Source of the DNA: Rubellimicrobium rubrum
GTDB taxonomy: Bacteria; Pseudomonadota; Alphaproteobacteria; Rhodobacterales; Rhodobacteraceae
Reading direction: 5' to 3'
DNA length: 57,941 nucleotides
Assembly (NCBI RefSeq): GCF_006152115.1
Contig: NZ_VDFU01000027.1
Coordinates: forward strand, 1-57,941
Shown here: piece after piece, positions 26,836-36,605 of the stretch
How the letters are laid out: the number at the start of each line of letters is the position of its first letter
Numbering within the stretch: the first letter of the stretch is position 1
Position numbers and translations under genes: made by a program
The notes under the pieces: model-generated
Database searches by the model: none
Seen by the model: the letters and a program-made list of their open reading frames with translations, nothing else
Told to the model about the DNA's origin: nothing

Positions 26836-28188
26836 TTACGCCTGCATGAGCCGATCGGACGGTGGGAACTCTATGACGAAGGTGGCGCCACCGCCCTTGG
26901 TCGCCTCGACCCGAATGCTTGCGCCGTGATGGCGCACGATCTCGGCGACAATGGCGAGGCCCAGGCCCGAGCCCATCCGAGCGTCTCCATTTCGCCAGAA
27001 CGGCTCGAAGACGAGCCCTACCACTGCAGGGTCGATGCCCGGGCCATGGTCTTCGATCTCTACCCGCCGGCCATCCTTCAGACGGACCTCGACGCTTCCG
27101 CCGGCGGGCTCCGCGCGCAGGGCGTTGTCGAGCACGTTGGCGAAGGCCGCCGTCAGCGCTGCCGGATGCCCGTCCACAAGCGCGGGCTCGCCCGACTGGG
27201 AGAAACCGACGGTGAGTTCCATCTCGTGAGCCAAGGGCGCGTAGTCGGCGACGAGGTCGACCAGAAGGGGCCCAAGGTTCATGGGTGCCGGCACGGGCGC
27301 CCAATCGGAGGACAGCCGCGCCGAAGCCAGCAGCTGGTCCGAGAGCGCCCGGAGCCTGCGGATGTCGCGCTTCAGAAGCGTGCGCTGTTCGCCTGCCGGC
27401 ATTGCGTCAACTCGGGCAGCCATGACGGCGAGAGGTGTCCGAAGCTCGTGCGCGGCGTTGTCGAGGAAGCGCTTGCGGGCGGCAAAGGTTGCGCTCAGCC
27501 GATCGAGGGCATGATTGAAGGCCTGCGCCAGAGGCCTCATCTCGACCGGCACTGCCGTGAGGTCCAGTCCAGCGTGGTCCCGATCGAGATCTACGCTCGC
27601 CGCTTGCCGCGCAAGATTGGCCAAGGGCCGAACACCCGTCCTGAGCCGCCACCATGTCGTGAGGAGCGAGGCGATCAGGATAGGTCCCAGCAGGACGGCA
27701 ATCTGGGTGCCGAGGATCCAGATCCCATAAGCAAGGTCCAATCCATCGGGCTTGTTGCCGGCAGTAAGGATCAGGACCGGACGACCCTCGATATCGCTCG
27801 TCGTCGCGTGACCTTCGACCAATCCCCCGGGAGTAGCGAGGGTGAAGCGGCTGTCCTCCATCAAGACGCCGTTGGCCTGGCCGAAGTCCGGCATGAGCGT
27901 GGAGCCCGGGAGCCAGCGGGCCTCGACGGCAACACCAAACCGAAGGCCCTCATGGCGCTGGACGTAGTCGATCAGTTCCGGCAGGGGCTCGATGGCGCTC
28001 AGGCCGCCTGCCTCGGCCGCCCGCGCCAGGATCACCGCCGCGCGGGCATGACCCAGCTCGCTCGCCGAGAGATCGTTGGTCAGGGTTGCGTAGACCCAAA
28101 GCACCGCAAGGAAGACCGCGACCTGCACGACGACGAGGTCGCGAAAGAGCGTCCCGGTCAGGCTCCAGGCGTGCCTCGAGGCCCTCAC
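26836..28188 (-). CDS. Two-component sensor histidine kinase
   Basis: A 450-residue kinase of the EnvZ/QseC layout. It has TM1 (about 17-36), a periplasmic sensor region (about 37-150), TM2 (about 152-177), a HAMP-like linker, the HisKA dimerisation helix with His247 in DNAAHELRTPLAV, and HATPase_c with NVLDNALRAEP (N box), EDHGPGID (G1) and GSGLGLAIVAEI (G2). It starts at a GTG three bases after the stop of the response regulator, so the two are tightly coupled. The periplasmic domain has no family I recognise. The signal may be envelope-related given the downstream serine hydrolase. Confidence 0.92.
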   Translation of the reverse strand: MRASRHAWSLTGTLFRDLVVVQVAVFLAVLWVYATLTNDLSASELGHARAAVILARAAEAGGLSAIEPLPELIDYVQRHEGLRFGVAVEARWLPGSTLMPDFGQANGVLMEDSRFTLATPGGLVEGHATTSDIEGRPVLILTAGNKPDGLDLAYGIWILGTQIAVLLGPILIASLLTTWWRLRTGVRPLANLARQAASVDLDRDHAGLDLTAVPVEMRPLAQAFNHALDRLSATFAARKRFLDNAAHELRTPLAVMAARVDAMPAGEQRTLLKRDIRRLRALSDQLLASARLSSDWAPVPAPMNLGPLLVDLVADYAPLAHEMELTVGFSQSGEPALVDGHPAALTAAFANVLDNALRAEPAGGSVEVRLKDGRRVEIEDHGPGIDPAVVGLVFEPFWRNGDARMGSGLGLAIVAEIVRHHGASIRVEATKGGGATFVIEFPPSDRLMQA

Positions 28189-28191
28189 CGC

Positions 28192-28866
28192 TCAGGTCGC
28201 GCCGGTGAGCATGTAGCCCACGCCACGCACCGCCGTCAGTTCGACCTCGGCGTCCAGCTCGCGCAGCCGGGCCCGCAGACGCGACACGTTGGCATCGAGC
28301 GCATTCGGAAAGACGTCGGCGCCCGCCTCGTACACCGCCTCGACTAGGCTCTCCCGCGTTACCACGCGGTTGGCCCGGCGCACCAGCGCCTCAAGGAGGT
28401 TCAGTTCCCGCACTGCCAGGGTCAGGGGGACCCCGCGCACCTCCACTGTACGGTCGCGGGCGTTCAAGACGACCCGCCCGACGCTGATGGGGAGGTCCGG
28501 CTCAAGCCCCGGCCGGCGCAGCAGGGCGCGCACGCGCGCGGTCAGCTCGCCGCTGTCGAAGGGTTTTGGCAAGTAATCGTCGGCCCCAGCATCAAGTCCC
28601 TCGATGCGGCTCTCTATGTCGTCCAGGGCCGTCAACATAAGGATCGGCATGTCCGCTCCATGCCGACGCAAGTCCGGAATAGCCCGGAGCCCGTCTCCGT
28701 CCGGAAGGCGACGGTCGAGGACGACGATGTCGTATGACGCGAGCTCGGCGAGTTCGGTGGCCTCGCCGCGTGTTTGCGCGATGTCGGAGATGACCCCCAT
28801 CTTCGCCAAGAGACGTGCCAGGAAGCGCGCAAGCTCCTCCTCGTCCTCGACGATCAGCGCACGCAT
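28192..28866 (-). CDS. OmpR/PhoB-family response regulator
   Basis: A 224-residue response regulator. The receiver (1-115) has the acidic pair Glu7/Asp8, phosphoacceptor Asp51 in VVLDRRLPDGDGL, a Thr in MLTALDD and Lys in DYLPKPFD. The winged-helix output domain (about 128-222) has VNALDANVSRLRARL-type recognition helix features and VRGVGYML at the end. The ATG at 28866 follows GGAAGG; a longer upstream frame is not supported. It is the first gene of a three-gene operon with the sensor kinase and the serine hydrolase. Confidence 0.93.
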   Translation of the reverse strand: MRALIVEDEEELARFLARLLAKMGVISDIAQTRGEATELAELASYDIVVLDRRLPDGDGLRAIPDLRRHGADMPILMLTALDDIESRIEGLDAGADDYLPKPFDSGELTARVRALLRRPGLEPDLPISVGRVVLNARDRTVEVRGVPLTLAVRELNLLEALVRRANRVVTRESLVEAVYEAGADVFPNALDANVSRLRARLRELDAEVELTAVRGVGYMLTGAT

Positions 28867-29794
28867 GATCCTTCCCATCCCGCGGCTCACTATTCGCTTC
28901 GCAGTATCTGGCGGGACCCAGTCCGAGTAAAGCATCGCCCATGCCCTCCAGCGCTGCGGTGCCTTGGGTTGACCTGACCGAGGCGCCCTATCCGGGAAAC
29001 GGGCCGAACTCGTTTTGCCGCCCTCAGCTTGGAGAGGTCGCCGACCGGGCTGGGCGGCTATGGCGGCGGTTTTCAGGCGCAGGTCGTCTTGAATCGCCTT
29101 CGCCGGGGACGCGACCGCGACGCTCGGCGTGCGCTTGGCCCAGACCGAGCACCACGACGCGCGTGAGGTGGACCGTTTGGCCATTCTCCTCAGGCTCTGC
29201 GTCGTGTTGCGTCACTCGCTCGTCCGGCACATCCCGCCCGCTCCCCCTGGATGCGGGAGATCAATTGCCGGCTGGCGGACGCTCGGCGACATCATGCAAT
29301 GGTCTTGCTGGAGCCTGCGCGCGCACGCGGCCGGACCGCCCGCCCGCTGACCGCCGACTGACGCTCCGACCGCGAATGCCAAGCGTGAGTGCCGCTCGGG
29401 GACACATCGAACACGCGGAACATGAGCAGCACCGGGTAGTCCGGCATACGGTGCTCGATGAAAGCGAACCTCACTTCGGTAGCTCCACGACGATGCCGAT
29501 GGCCTTCTTTGAAATGTCGCCCTCCATGCGCACGTTCAGCAACCATCCTAAAATCCTGTGGACTGGTGTGCCGATGCAGGCTGATCGGATCGTCCCGGCA
29601 CAGAAGTATGGCGAGGTATGCCGAGAGGCCCAACAGCGCCAGCAGGCTGTGAAAGCGTCTGCGCTGTAGATGCAGCGACGCTGCGAGCAGTGATCTCTGC
29701 GAAGGCCTCGACCCGCATCGGGACGATCAGCGGAAGGACGCCGAGGCTGATGCAGCCGAAGAGCGGCCGGCTGTGAACCGACCGCCCCCGAAAC
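28867..29794. other. Intergenic, largely decayed region
   Basis: There is no intact gene in about 930 bp. Apart from a possible exopolyphosphatase remnant in its middle, no frame shows a family motif. It contains the promoter of the response regulator operon on its left side. Confidence 0.5.
29140..29330 (+). pseudogene. Possible Ppx/GppA phosphatase C-terminal remnant
   Basis: A plus-strand piece reading EHHDAREVDRLAILLRLCVVLRHS resembles the helical C-terminal domain of exopolyphosphatases (xxRVARLALLLRLAVxLxHSR). The continuation PLPLDAGDQLPAGG is in another frame. It is too short and broken for a firm call. Confidence 0.35.
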
Positions 29795-32700
29795 TCATGA
29801 GGAACGCGTGTGAATGCTCTCGCTGACCCTGGCCGCGCCCCGGCTGTCGCCGCCGAAGATGCGTGCGACGACCACGTAGAAGAGCGGGACGAACAGCACG
29901 CCCAGCACGGTGGCCGAGATCGTGCCGCCCAGCACGCCCGAGCCGATAGCCGTGCGCCCGCCCGAGCCCGCCCCATGGCTGAGCACCAGGGGCAGCACGC
30001 CCAGGGAGAAGGCCATGGAGGTCATCACGATGGGCCGGAATCGCTGGCGCGCGGCCTCCTTGACCGCTTCGAGCAGGGGCTCGCCGGCCTCCTGCCGCTC
30101 GCGCGCGAACTCGACGATGAGGATGGCGTTCTTGCCGGTCAGGCCGATGACCGTGAGCAGGCCCACCTGGAAGAAGACGCCGTTCTCGAAGCCGCCTGCC
30201 CAGGCCCCAAGCAGGGCCCCCAGCACGCCGATGGGCATGGCCAGCATCACGGCGAAAGGAATGCTCCAGCTCTCATAAAGCGCGGCCAGGGACAGGAAGA
30301 CCGCTGCCAGCGACAAGGCATAGAGGAGAGGGGCCTGGTTTCCGGACTCGCGTTCCTCGAGTGACAGCCCGGTCCAGGCTACGCCGTAGCCGCCGGGTAG
30401 CTGTGCCGCCAGCCGCTCGATCTCGGCCATGGCCTCGCCCGTGGTGACGCCCGGCGCGGGCGAGCCCTGGATCTGCATGGAGGGGACACCGTTGTAGCGG
30501 CTCACGCCCTGCGCTCCCTGGGACCAAGACCCTTCTGCGAAGTTGGAGAAGGGCACGAGTCCCCCGGACGCATTGCGCACGCGCCATTGCTCGAGGTCGG
30601 TCGGTGTGGCCCGAGAGCCCGGCTCGCCCTGGACATAGACCCGCTTGATGCGGCCCTGATCCAGGAAGTCGTTCACGTAGCGCCCCGCCCAGGCGACCGA
30701 CAGCAGGTTGCCGATGTCCGTGGCCGAGACGCCCATGGCGCCCGCCTTGCGCCAGTCGATGTCGATGTTGAACTGCGCCGCATCCTCGAGGCCGTTCGGC
30801 CGGGCCGAGGCGATGAGCGGATTCTGCGCCGCCATGCCGAGGAGCTGGTTGCGCGCGTCGAGCAGCTGCTCGTGGCTTTGGCCGCCCCGTGCCTGAAGGT
30901 AGAAGTCGAAGCCGGACACGTTGCCGAGTTCGATTACCGAGGGCGGGACGATCGGAAAGGCGAAGGCGTCGCGGATCTGGCTCAGGGCGCCGAAGGCCCG
31001 GCCAGCCACGGCCTGCGCGCTCAATGCGGGGTCGTCGCGCTCTTCCCAGTCCTTCAGCTTGACGAAGGCGAGACCCATGTTCTGGCCCTGTCCGGCGAAA
31101 CCGAAGCCCACGACTCCGAACACGGACTCCACGGCGGCGCTTTCCTGCTCGAGGAAGTAGTCCTCGATCTGCTCCACCACATCGAGCGTCCGGTCGGCCG
31201 TGGCACCCGTGGGCGCCTGGACCATGGTGAAGAGGATGCCTTGATCCTCCTCGGGCAGGAACCCCGTGGGTGTGCGCACGAACAGCAACCCCATGGCGAC
31301 GGCGAGCCCGAGATAGACCACCCCGACTCGGACGGGCCGCCGCACGATCCAGCCCACGCTGCCGGCGTAGCCGCCCAGAAGCTTGTCGAAGCCACGGTTG
31401 AACAGGCCAAAGGGGCCACGGGTCTTGGCGTGATCGCTCCGCCGCAGGAGCGTGGCGCAGAGGGCCGGGGTCAGGGTCAGGGCCACCACGACCGACAGTC
31501 CCATGGCCGAGATGATGGTGATGGCGAACTGCTGATAGATCACGCCCGTGGAGCCGCCAAAGAACGCCATGGGCACGAACACGGCCGACAGCACGATGGC
31601 GATACCGATCAGCGCCCCGGTGATCTGGTCCATCGACTTGCGCGTGGCCTCCAGCGGGCCGAGTCCCTCTTCGTGCATCACCCGCTCGACGTTCTCCACG
31701 ACGACGATGGCGTCGTCCACCAGAAGGCCGATCGCCAGCACCATGGCGAGCATCGTCAGCGTGTTGATGGAAAAGCCCGCCGCCGCGAGCACCCCGAAGG
31801 TGCCCAACAGCACGACCGGGACCGCCAGGGTCGGGATCAGCGTGGCGCGGAAGTTCTGGAGGAAAAGGTACATGACGAGGAAGACCAGGACGATGGCTTC
31901 GACCAGCGTCTTGATGACCTCCTCGATCGAGATCTCGACGAAAGGGGTGGTGTCGTAGGGGATGACGTACTCGACGCCTTCGGGGAAGAACTGGGCGAAC
32001 TCCTCCAAGCGCTCCTTCACCGCCTCCGACGTGTCGAGCGCGTTCGCGCCCGGCGCCAGGCTGATCGCCATGCCGGCCGAGGGCGCGCCGTTGTAGCGCG
32101 AGATGAACTCGTAGTTCTCCGCCCCGATCTCGACCCGTGCCACGTCGCCCAGCAGCACGAGCCCCCCGCCTGTGTCGGCGCGCAGCACGATCTGGCGGAA
32201 ATCCTCGGGCGTTTGGAGCAGGGACTGCGCGGTGATCGTGGCGTTGAGTTGCTGTCCCTCCGGAGCCGGACGCGTGCCGAAGGCGCCAGCCGAGATCTGC
32301 GCGTTCTCCTCGGAGACCGCGGTGATGACGTCTGCCGGGGTCAGGTCGAAAGCCGCAAGCTTGGAGGGGTCCAGCCAGATCCGCATCGCGTACTGACCAC
32401 CGAAGACCTGCACGCTGCCCACGCCCTCAAGCCGGCTGAGATCGTTGACGAGGTTGCTGACCAGATAGTCCGCGAGATCCACCTCCTCGTACTCGCCGCG
32501 CCCGGAGATGAGCGAGACCACCATCAGGAAGCCCGCCGCGGACTTCTGCACGCTGACGCCCTGCCGCTGCACCGGTTCGGGCAGGAGCGGCGTGGCTTGC
32601 GCAAGCTTGTTTTGCACCTGCACCTGGGCGATGTCGGGGTCGGTGCCGGTCTCGAAGGTCAGGGTGATGGTCGCCGTGCCTGACGAGGTCGAGTTCGAAG

Positions 32701-32935
32701 AGATGTAGCGCAGGCCGTCGAGGCCGGTCATCTGCTGCTCGATCACCTGGGTGACCGTGTTGCCCACCGTCTCGGCCGAGGCTCCGGGATAGCTCGCCCG
32801 GATCGAGACGGATGGAGGCGCGATCTGCGGGTACTGCGCGACCGGGAGGGTCAGCACGGCCAGCAGGCCCACGCCCATGATGAGGATCGAGATCACCCAG
32901 GCGAAGACGGGGCGGTCGATGAAGAAGCGGGCCAT
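29795..32935 (-). CDS. RND multidrug efflux pump, inner-membrane transporter (AcrB/MexB-like)
   Basis: A 1046-residue hydrophobe/amphiphile efflux-1 RND pump. It starts [20 protein letters not shown], the typical first helix, and has 12 transmembrane helices with two large periplasmic loops. The proton-relay aspartate pair is in [18 protein letters not shown] in TM4, and the TM10-11 region includes [14 protein letters not shown]. Length and order match AcrB/MexB. The ATG at 32935 is chosen by homology and a GGAGAG upstream; the upstream extension overlaps the adaptor gene end. It starts 25 bp after the adaptor gene and needs an outer-membrane TolC-type channel, which is not encoded nearby. 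Confidence 0.96.
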   Translation of the reverse strand: MARFFIDRPVFAWVISILIMGVGLLAVLTLPVAQYPQIAPPSVSIRASYPGASAETVGNTVTQVIEQQMTGLDGLRYISSNSTSSGTATITLTFETGTDPDIAQVQVQNKLAQATPLLPEPVQRQGVSVQKSAAGFLMVVSLISGRGEYEEVDLADYLVSNLVNDLSRLEGVGSVQVFGGQYAMRIWLDPSKLAAFDLTPADVITAVSEENAQISAGAFGTRPAPEGQQLNATITAQSLLQTPEDFRQIVLRADTGGGLVLLGDVARVEIGAENYEFISRYNGAPSAGMAISLAPGANALDTSEAVKERLEEFAQFFPEGVEYVIPYDTTPFVEISIEEVIKTLVEAIVLVFLVMYLFLQNFRATLIPTLAVPVVLLGTFGVLAAAGFSINTLTMLAMVLAIGLLVDDAIVVVENVERVMHEEGLGPLEATRKSMDQITGALIGIAIVLSAVFVPMAFFGGSTGVIYQQFAITIISAMGLSVVVALTLTPALCATLLRRSDHAKTRGPFGLFNRGFDKLLGGYAGSVGWIVRRPVRVGVVYLGLAVAMGLLFVRTPTGFLPEEDQGILFTMVQAPTGATADRTLDVVEQIEDYFLEQESAAVESVFGVVGFGFAGQGQNMGLAFVKLKDWEERDDPALSAQAVAGRAFGALSQIRDAFAFPIVPPSVIELGNVSGFDFYLQARGGQSHEQLLDARNQLLGMAAQNPLIASARPNGLEDAAQFNIDIDWRKAGAMGVSATDIGNLLSVAWAGRYVNDFLDQGRIKRVYVQGEPGSRATPTDLEQWRVRNASGGLVPFSNFAEGSWSQGAQGVSRYNGVPSMQIQGSPAPGVTTGEAMAEIERLAAQLPGGYGVAWTGLSLEERESGNQAPLLYALSLAAVFLSLAALYESWSIPFAVMLAMPIGVLGALLGAWAGGFENGVFFQVGLLTVIGLTGKNAILIVEFARERQEAGEPLLEAVKEAARQRFRPIVMTSMAFSLGVLPLVLSHGAGSGGRTAIGSGVLGGTISATVLGVLFVPLFYVVVARIFGGDSRGAARVSESIHTRSS

Positions 32936-32960
32936 GCGAAGCTCTCCGGTCCGGGTGGGG

Positions 32961-34160
32961 TCAGTCGGCGGCGCGGTCGCCGGAGGCGAGTTCGGTGCTG
33001 TCAGTGGCCGCAGGGCCGGCTCCGCCTGTGGCCTCCGCCGTCGTGGCAAGCTCTTCGGGCGCGACCGTCGCGCCGGGGCCGGTCTTCTGAAGGCCCGCCA
33101 CGATCACCCGGTCGCCCGCCGCAAGCCCTTCGCTCACGATCCAGTCCGATCCACGATCCTCCAGGACCGTGAGCAGCCGCTCCTCGACCACGTCCTCGGC
33201 GTTGACGACCATCGCGGTCGGGCGCCCCCGACGGTCGCGGCCGACGCCTTCCTGCGGAACGAGGAAGACGCCGTCGGCCGTCCCCGTGGGCATCTCCGCC
33301 TGAACGTACATTCCGGGAAGCAGCAGCTTCTCGGGATTGGGGAACTCCATGCGCAGCACGACCACACCCGTTTGCTCATCGACATGCGGTTCGGCCGCGG
33401 TCAGTTCGCCGGTGTGTTCGAACTCCGTGCCGTCCGCGAGGATCAGCCCCACGGTCCGGTCGGCCTGCCCCAGATCGGCTTCGGTCTGGCCGCGGCGCCA
33501 GGCCAGCAGCTCGGCTGCTGATTGGGTGACATCCACATAGACCGGATCGATCTGGCGAATGACCGTCAGCGGCTCGGCTTGGCTGGCCGTTACCAGCACC
33601 CCTTGGCTGGCCAAGGACAGGCCGATCTCGCCCGAGATGGGCGCGCGTATCGTGGTGCGCTCCAGTTCGATCTGGGCGGCCAATTGCTGCGCTTGGGCGA
33701 CCTTGAGCGCGGCCGCGGCGGCATCGCGGGCCGACACCGCCTCGTCGTAGACCTGTTGGCTGGCCACGTCGCGCGCCCGCAGTTCCTCGACCCGCGTGGC
33801 CTCCCGCTCGGCCGCTCCCAGCTGCGCCTCGGCCTGCGCGACGGCGGCCTCTGCCTGGGCCAGCGCCGCCTCGTAGGTTGTCGGATCGATCGTGTAGAGA
33901 ACGTCCCCTTCCTCCACCCTGCTCCCTTCCTGGAACAGGCGCTCGGTGATGAGCCCGGCCACCTGCGGCCGCACTTCTGCGGAAGCTGAGGGCACCACCC
34001 GGCCTGGCAGGGCGGAGGTCAGCGTCACCGTCTGCGGCTGAAGCGTCACGACCGTGACGGCCGTCGGTGGCGGCGCGTCCTGGGCATGGCTGCCGTCGGC
34101 CATGCACAGGCTCAGCAAGCCGATAACCGCGACGTACAGCGTTCGTGGAAGGACAGCCAT
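32961..34160 (-). CDS. RND efflux periplasmic adaptor (AcrA/MexA-like)
   Basis: A 399-residue membrane-fusion protein. It has a signal peptide ending near GSHAQDA, a lipoyl/barrel-sandwich half (about 60-85, [31 protein letters not shown]), a coiled-coil hairpin (about 95-170, Ala/Glu-rich), the second lipoyl half ([22 protein letters not shown]), a beta-barrel and a membrane-proximal domain. The C-terminus is extended by an Ala/Thr/Gly-rich tail. No canonical lipobox cysteine is present, unlike AcrA. It is the first gene of the efflux operon and is divergent from TetR across a 164-bp gap containing a palindromic operator. Confidence 0.95.
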   Translation of the reverse strand: MAVLPRTLYVAVIGLLSLCMADGSHAQDAPPPTAVTVVTLQPQTVTLTSALPGRVVPSASAEVRPQVAGLITERLFQEGSRVEEGDVLYTIDPTTYEAALAQAEAAVAQAEAQLGAAEREATRVEELRARDVASQQVYDEAVSARDAAAAALKVAQAQQLAAQIELERTTIRAPISGEIGLSLASQGVLVTASQAEPLTVIRQIDPVYVDVTQSAAELLAWRRGQTEADLGQADRTVGLILADGTEFEHTGELTAAEPHVDEQTGVVVLRMEFPNPEKLLLPGMYVQAEMPTGTADGVFLVPQEGVGRDRRGRPTAMVVNAEDVVEERLLTVLEDRGSDWIVSEGLAAGDRVIVAGLQKTGPGATVAPEELATTAEATGGAGPAATDSTELASGDRAAD

Positions 34161-34213
34161 GGATCGAAACTCTCAGGTGGTGGGCCGCTTGGCAGAGACC
34201 CGGAGGTGGAATA

Positions 34214-34233
34214 AAGAAACCTGCCGGTTTCTT
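34214..34233. promoter_or_regulatory. Candidate TetR operator of the efflux operon
   Basis: Perfect inverted repeat AAGAAACC-TGCC-GGTTTCTT (8-bp arms, 4-nt centre) lies in the divergent gap between the adaptor gene and tetR. It has the size and symmetry of AcrR/TtgR-type operators and is well placed to repress both promoters. Confidence 0.75.
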
Positions 34234-34324
34234 AATGGTAGGAGAGTCTAGGATGCAAGCGAATGCTGCAAAGCAGAACTGAGTTTGTGACGTGGTCTGG
34301 CTTCTGCCCGGACAGGAGGCACGA

Positions 34325-35047
34325 GTGAGGGATGTCGGTGACGAAGTCGTGCGGCCGAAAAGGGGGCGCCCCGTCGCGATCCCTGTGCAGGACCGCCGCA
34401 AGCTGATCCTCGATGCTCTTGACGAGGCGTTCCGAGAGGCCGGTCTCAACGGGACAAGCATGGCGGCCGTGGCTCGCAAAGCCGGCATGTCGAAGCGCAC
34501 GGTCTACGAGGCTTTCGAAGACCGCGCCGCCCTTTTCGGAGCCTATCTCCGGCGGCTGCGTGACGACTTCATCCGACCGCTCGATGGGGACGATCACAGC
34601 TTGCCCCTTGAGGAGCGGCTGCAGCGCCTGCTGGCGCCACGCTCCGATCCGGCGTCCTTCGAACTGCCGCTTGCCATCCTCCGGGCCATGATCGCCGAAG
34701 GGCCGCATCGGCCCGACCTGGCTCGCAGCTTCTTGGAGGAAGGCCCCAGGGCCGTGCAGGGAATGATCCGCGCCGAACTCGACCGTTCCGTAGCAAGAGG
34801 AGAGATCGTCATCGCGGATACCCAGGCCGCCGCCGCTCTGCTCAATGACATGATTCGACCGAGTCCGTTCGAGGTTCTGATCGATCCAGCAAGCTTGGCG
34901 ACCGAAGAGCAGATCCAAGCGCGCTTCGAACTGGCGATCCGGGTCTTTCTACGTGGTATCACCGGTGCCACGTCGGTCGAAAACGGACAGGATACAGGCG
35001 GGTCCGCTGAGCTGTTGGAGGGCAGGGCACGTTCGGTGCCGACCTGA
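34325..35047 (+). CDS. TetR/AcrR-family repressor of the RND operon
   Basis: A 240-residue TetR-family regulator. The N-terminal HTH (about 20-70) has LDEAFREAGLNGTSMAAVARKAGMSKRTVYEAFEDRAALFGAYL; the rest is the all-helical ligand-binding and dimerisation domain with a C-terminal TetR_C-like segment. The GTG at 34325 has AGGAGG five bases upstream and is preferred to an earlier GTG at 34292. It is divergent from the adaptor/pump operon, the standard arrangement for a local repressor relieved by pump substrates. Confidence 0.92.
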   Translation: MRDVGDEVVRPKRGRPVAIPVQDRRKLILDALDEAFREAGLNGTSMAAVARKAGMSKRTVYEAFEDRAALFGAYLRRLRDDFIRPLDGDDHSLPLEERLQRLLAPRSDPASFELPLAILRAMIAEGPHRPDLARSFLEEGPRAVQGMIRAELDRSVARGEIVIADTQAAAALLNDMIRPSPFEVLIDPASLATEEQIQARFELAIRVFLRGITGATSVENGQDTGGSAELLEGRARSVPT

Positions 35048-35100
35048 GCCCTCGGCTGGTCATCGGGATCCTTGCGCGACGGGCCTCTCGGGAATCGGAG

Positions 35101-35133
35101 CACCTGGCGGTCTGGGATCCAGACCGCCAGGTG
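35101..35133. terminator. Strong bidirectional hairpin between tetR and the porin-like gene
   Basis: Perfect 15-bp inverted repeat CACCTGGCGGTCTGG / CCAGACCGCCAGGTG with a 3-nt loop, between the stops of convergent tetR and the outer-membrane protein gene. It has no long U-tract, but the stem is very stable. Confidence 0.8.
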
Positions 35134-35144
35134 TTGATCCCTGA

Positions 35145-35807
35145 TCAGAACCGGTAGGCTGCACGCACGCCCACGGTGGTCAGGCCCGTGTCGAGACCGT
35201 CCACATCAAGGTCGAATTCGTGGCGCAGCACTTCGCCGCCGAGGCTGAAGCGGTCGGTCACAGCATATTCGACGCCACCGCCGAAGTAGTAGCCGTCCGC
35301 GCTGTCCTCGCCCGAACCGGCAAGCTCCTCGGAGAGGTTCGCCCGGGCGTAGCCCCCTGTGGCGTAGGGCAAGACGCGACCGCCGTCGTAGCCCAGGCGG
35401 AGACCGGCCCTCGCGATGCCCTCGAGATCGGCACCCGCGTCGAAGGTGACCTCGTCCTCGTCATCGACCTTTAGATCAGCCCAATCGTAAGCCACCTCTG
35501 CACCCGCGACGATGCGGCCGAAGTCGCGCAGGTAGCCGGCGTGCAAGCCGCCTACCGCGCCGTCGAGGTCTGCCTCGCCCGCGTCACCGTCATCGCGCTC
35601 ATAGCCGAGTTGGCCAAAGGAAAGCTGGCCGCCGAGGTAGAGGCCGGTCCAGTCGCCCGAAGGGGCAGCCTGAGGCGTGATGACCACCGGGGCCGGCGCG
35701 GGTGCAGTCACGGGAGTTTCAGCCACGACTGGAACGAAGCCGCCGGCAGCAGCCGCGCCGGCGCTTGCGACCAGAGCGGCCGCAAAGAGGGGAAGGAGTT
35801 TGGTCAT
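35145..35807 (-). CDS. Outer-membrane beta-barrel protein (Omp25/opacity-like)
   Basis: A 220-residue exported protein. It has a signal peptide MTKLLPLFAAALVASAGAAAA, a short Pro/Ala/Val linker and an eight-strand-type OMP barrel starting WTGLYLGGQLSFG and ending in VGVRAAYRF, with the terminal aromatic residue needed for BAM insertion. Repeated glycine-aromatic strands (GGLHAGYLRDFGRIVAGAEVAYDW, LPYATGGYARA, GYYFGGGVEYAVTDRFSLGGEV) fit the Omp25/Omp31 family of Alphaproteobacteria. The acidic loops are unusually rich in Asp and Glu. The leader and signal peptide are nearly duplicated at the small secreted gene at 36606, and the upstream region carries the same 33-bp element as the HxlR gene, suggesting HxlR control. 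Confidence 0.9.
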   Translation of the reverse strand: MTKLLPLFAAALVASAGAAAAGGFVPVVAETPVTAPAPAPVVITPQAAPSGDWTGLYLGGQLSFGQLGYERDDGDAGEADLDGAVGGLHAGYLRDFGRIVAGAEVAYDWADLKVDDEDEVTFDAGADLEGIARAGLRLGYDGGRVLPYATGGYARANLSEELAGSGEDSADGYYFGGGVEYAVTDRFSLGGEVLRHEFDLDVDGLDTGLTTVGVRAAYRF

Positions 35808-35889
35808 GAGAGCGCCTTTCAGGATCAGCTACGGAACGGTCCTTGGTCGAACCGCCTCCGCACCCAAATCGGCCCTTCAGAGGAATCTC

Positions 35890-35932
35890 TCAAGTAGGAT
35901 GAAATTTCTGAGGTAGTATGGATTTCCATACT
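35890..35932 (+). promoter_or_regulatory. Candidate HxlR operator upstream of the barrel gene
   Basis: A 33-bp element (35890-35922, core GTAGGATGAA then CTGAGGTAG) recurs on the minus strand at 36493-36525 with only three mismatches. An overlapping inverted repeat AGTATGG-ATTT-CCATACT covers 35915-35932. The location about 85-125 bp upstream of the barrel gene fits an operator. Confidence 0.65.
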
Positions 35933-36065
35933 GAGAGACGCACGCCTCCCAGAGCTCGGATCAGCTGGTTCGAAGAGACCGCGCCGCCGAGGTCGACGCG
36001 GCTGTCCCCACCCGCGCCGGACAGGTCCGGGGCCAACCTGCCGTCCCAGACCTCGTCTGCTGCCC

Positions 36066-36497
36066 TCACCTACGCGGGCTTTCCTCATCCTGCTCGTCCA
36101 CCTCTCCCAAACGCAGAGTTGCAGCATGCTGCTCGGCCCAGCCGTTGAGCGCCTCGAACACGGGCTTTAGGTCGTAGGCCACGGGGGTGAGCTCGTACTC
36201 CACGCGGGGTGGCACCTCGGCATAGATGGTCCGGGCGACCAGACCATGGCGCTCCATGTCGCGCAGCTGAGCTGTCAGCATGTGCTGGGTGATACCAGGG
36301 ATGCCGCGCATGAGCTCGCCAAAGCGGCGCTTGCCGTCCTTGAGGCTCCACATGATCTCGGCCTTCCACTTGCCAGTGATGAGCCGCAGGGCCGCGCGCA
36401 TGCAGAGCACCGGGTGTGCGTCACCGCACAACGCGAGGCTTTCCTCAGCTTTGGTGCGGGTCTTGATCGTCACGACGCCATTAGTATTCATTTCCAT
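36066..36497 (-). CDS. HxlR-family winged-helix regulator
   Basis: A 143-residue MarR-like regulator of the HxlR (DUF24) family. It has the characteristic N-terminal cysteine segment followed by GKWKAEIMWSLKDGKRRFGELMRGIPGITQHMLTAQLRDMERHGLVARTIYAEVPPRVEYELT. Cys32 just before the GKW motif corresponds to the redox- or quinone-sensing cysteine of YodB and CatR-type members; Cys24 is a second candidate. Two ATGs six bases apart are possible starts. The repeated operator-like element covers the first, so translation and binding sites overlap. Neighbours (Ohr, small secreted protein, barrel) suggest control of an oxidative or electrophile stress response, which is inference. Confidence 0.9.
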   Translation of the reverse strand: MEMNTNGVVTIKTRTKAEESLALCGDAHPVLCMRAALRLITGKWKAEIMWSLKDGKRRFGELMRGIPGITQHMLTAQLRDMERHGLVARTIYAEVPPRVEYELTPVAYDLKPVFEALNGWAEQHAATLRLGEVDEQDEESPRR

Positions 36498-36525
36498 CCT
36501 ACCTCAGGAAATTCATCCTACTTGA
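36493..36525 (-). promoter_or_regulatory. Candidate HxlR operator overlapping its own start codon
   Basis: Second copy of the 33-bp element found upstream of the barrel gene; 30 of 33 positions agree. It includes the Shine-Dalgarno and first ATG of the HxlR gene, consistent with autorepression close to the transcript start. Confidence 0.65.
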
Positions 36526-36605
36526 TGCTTTTGCCTTGGAGGACAATTTTGTTTCGCAGAGGCGATCATTGCAAGACGCTTCTTGGATTTGTGAAAGGCA
36601 CGATC

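Noticed and set aside
30587-32683. 698-codon plus-strand frame across the RND pump
   Set aside because: His/Asp/Arg-rich shadow translation of the AcrB-like gene with no recognisable domain.
35101-35133. Perfect 15-bp stem as a tRNA or small RNA gene
   Set aside because: It is a single hairpin with a 3-nt loop between convergent stops, with no cloverleaf or promoter; a terminator explains it.
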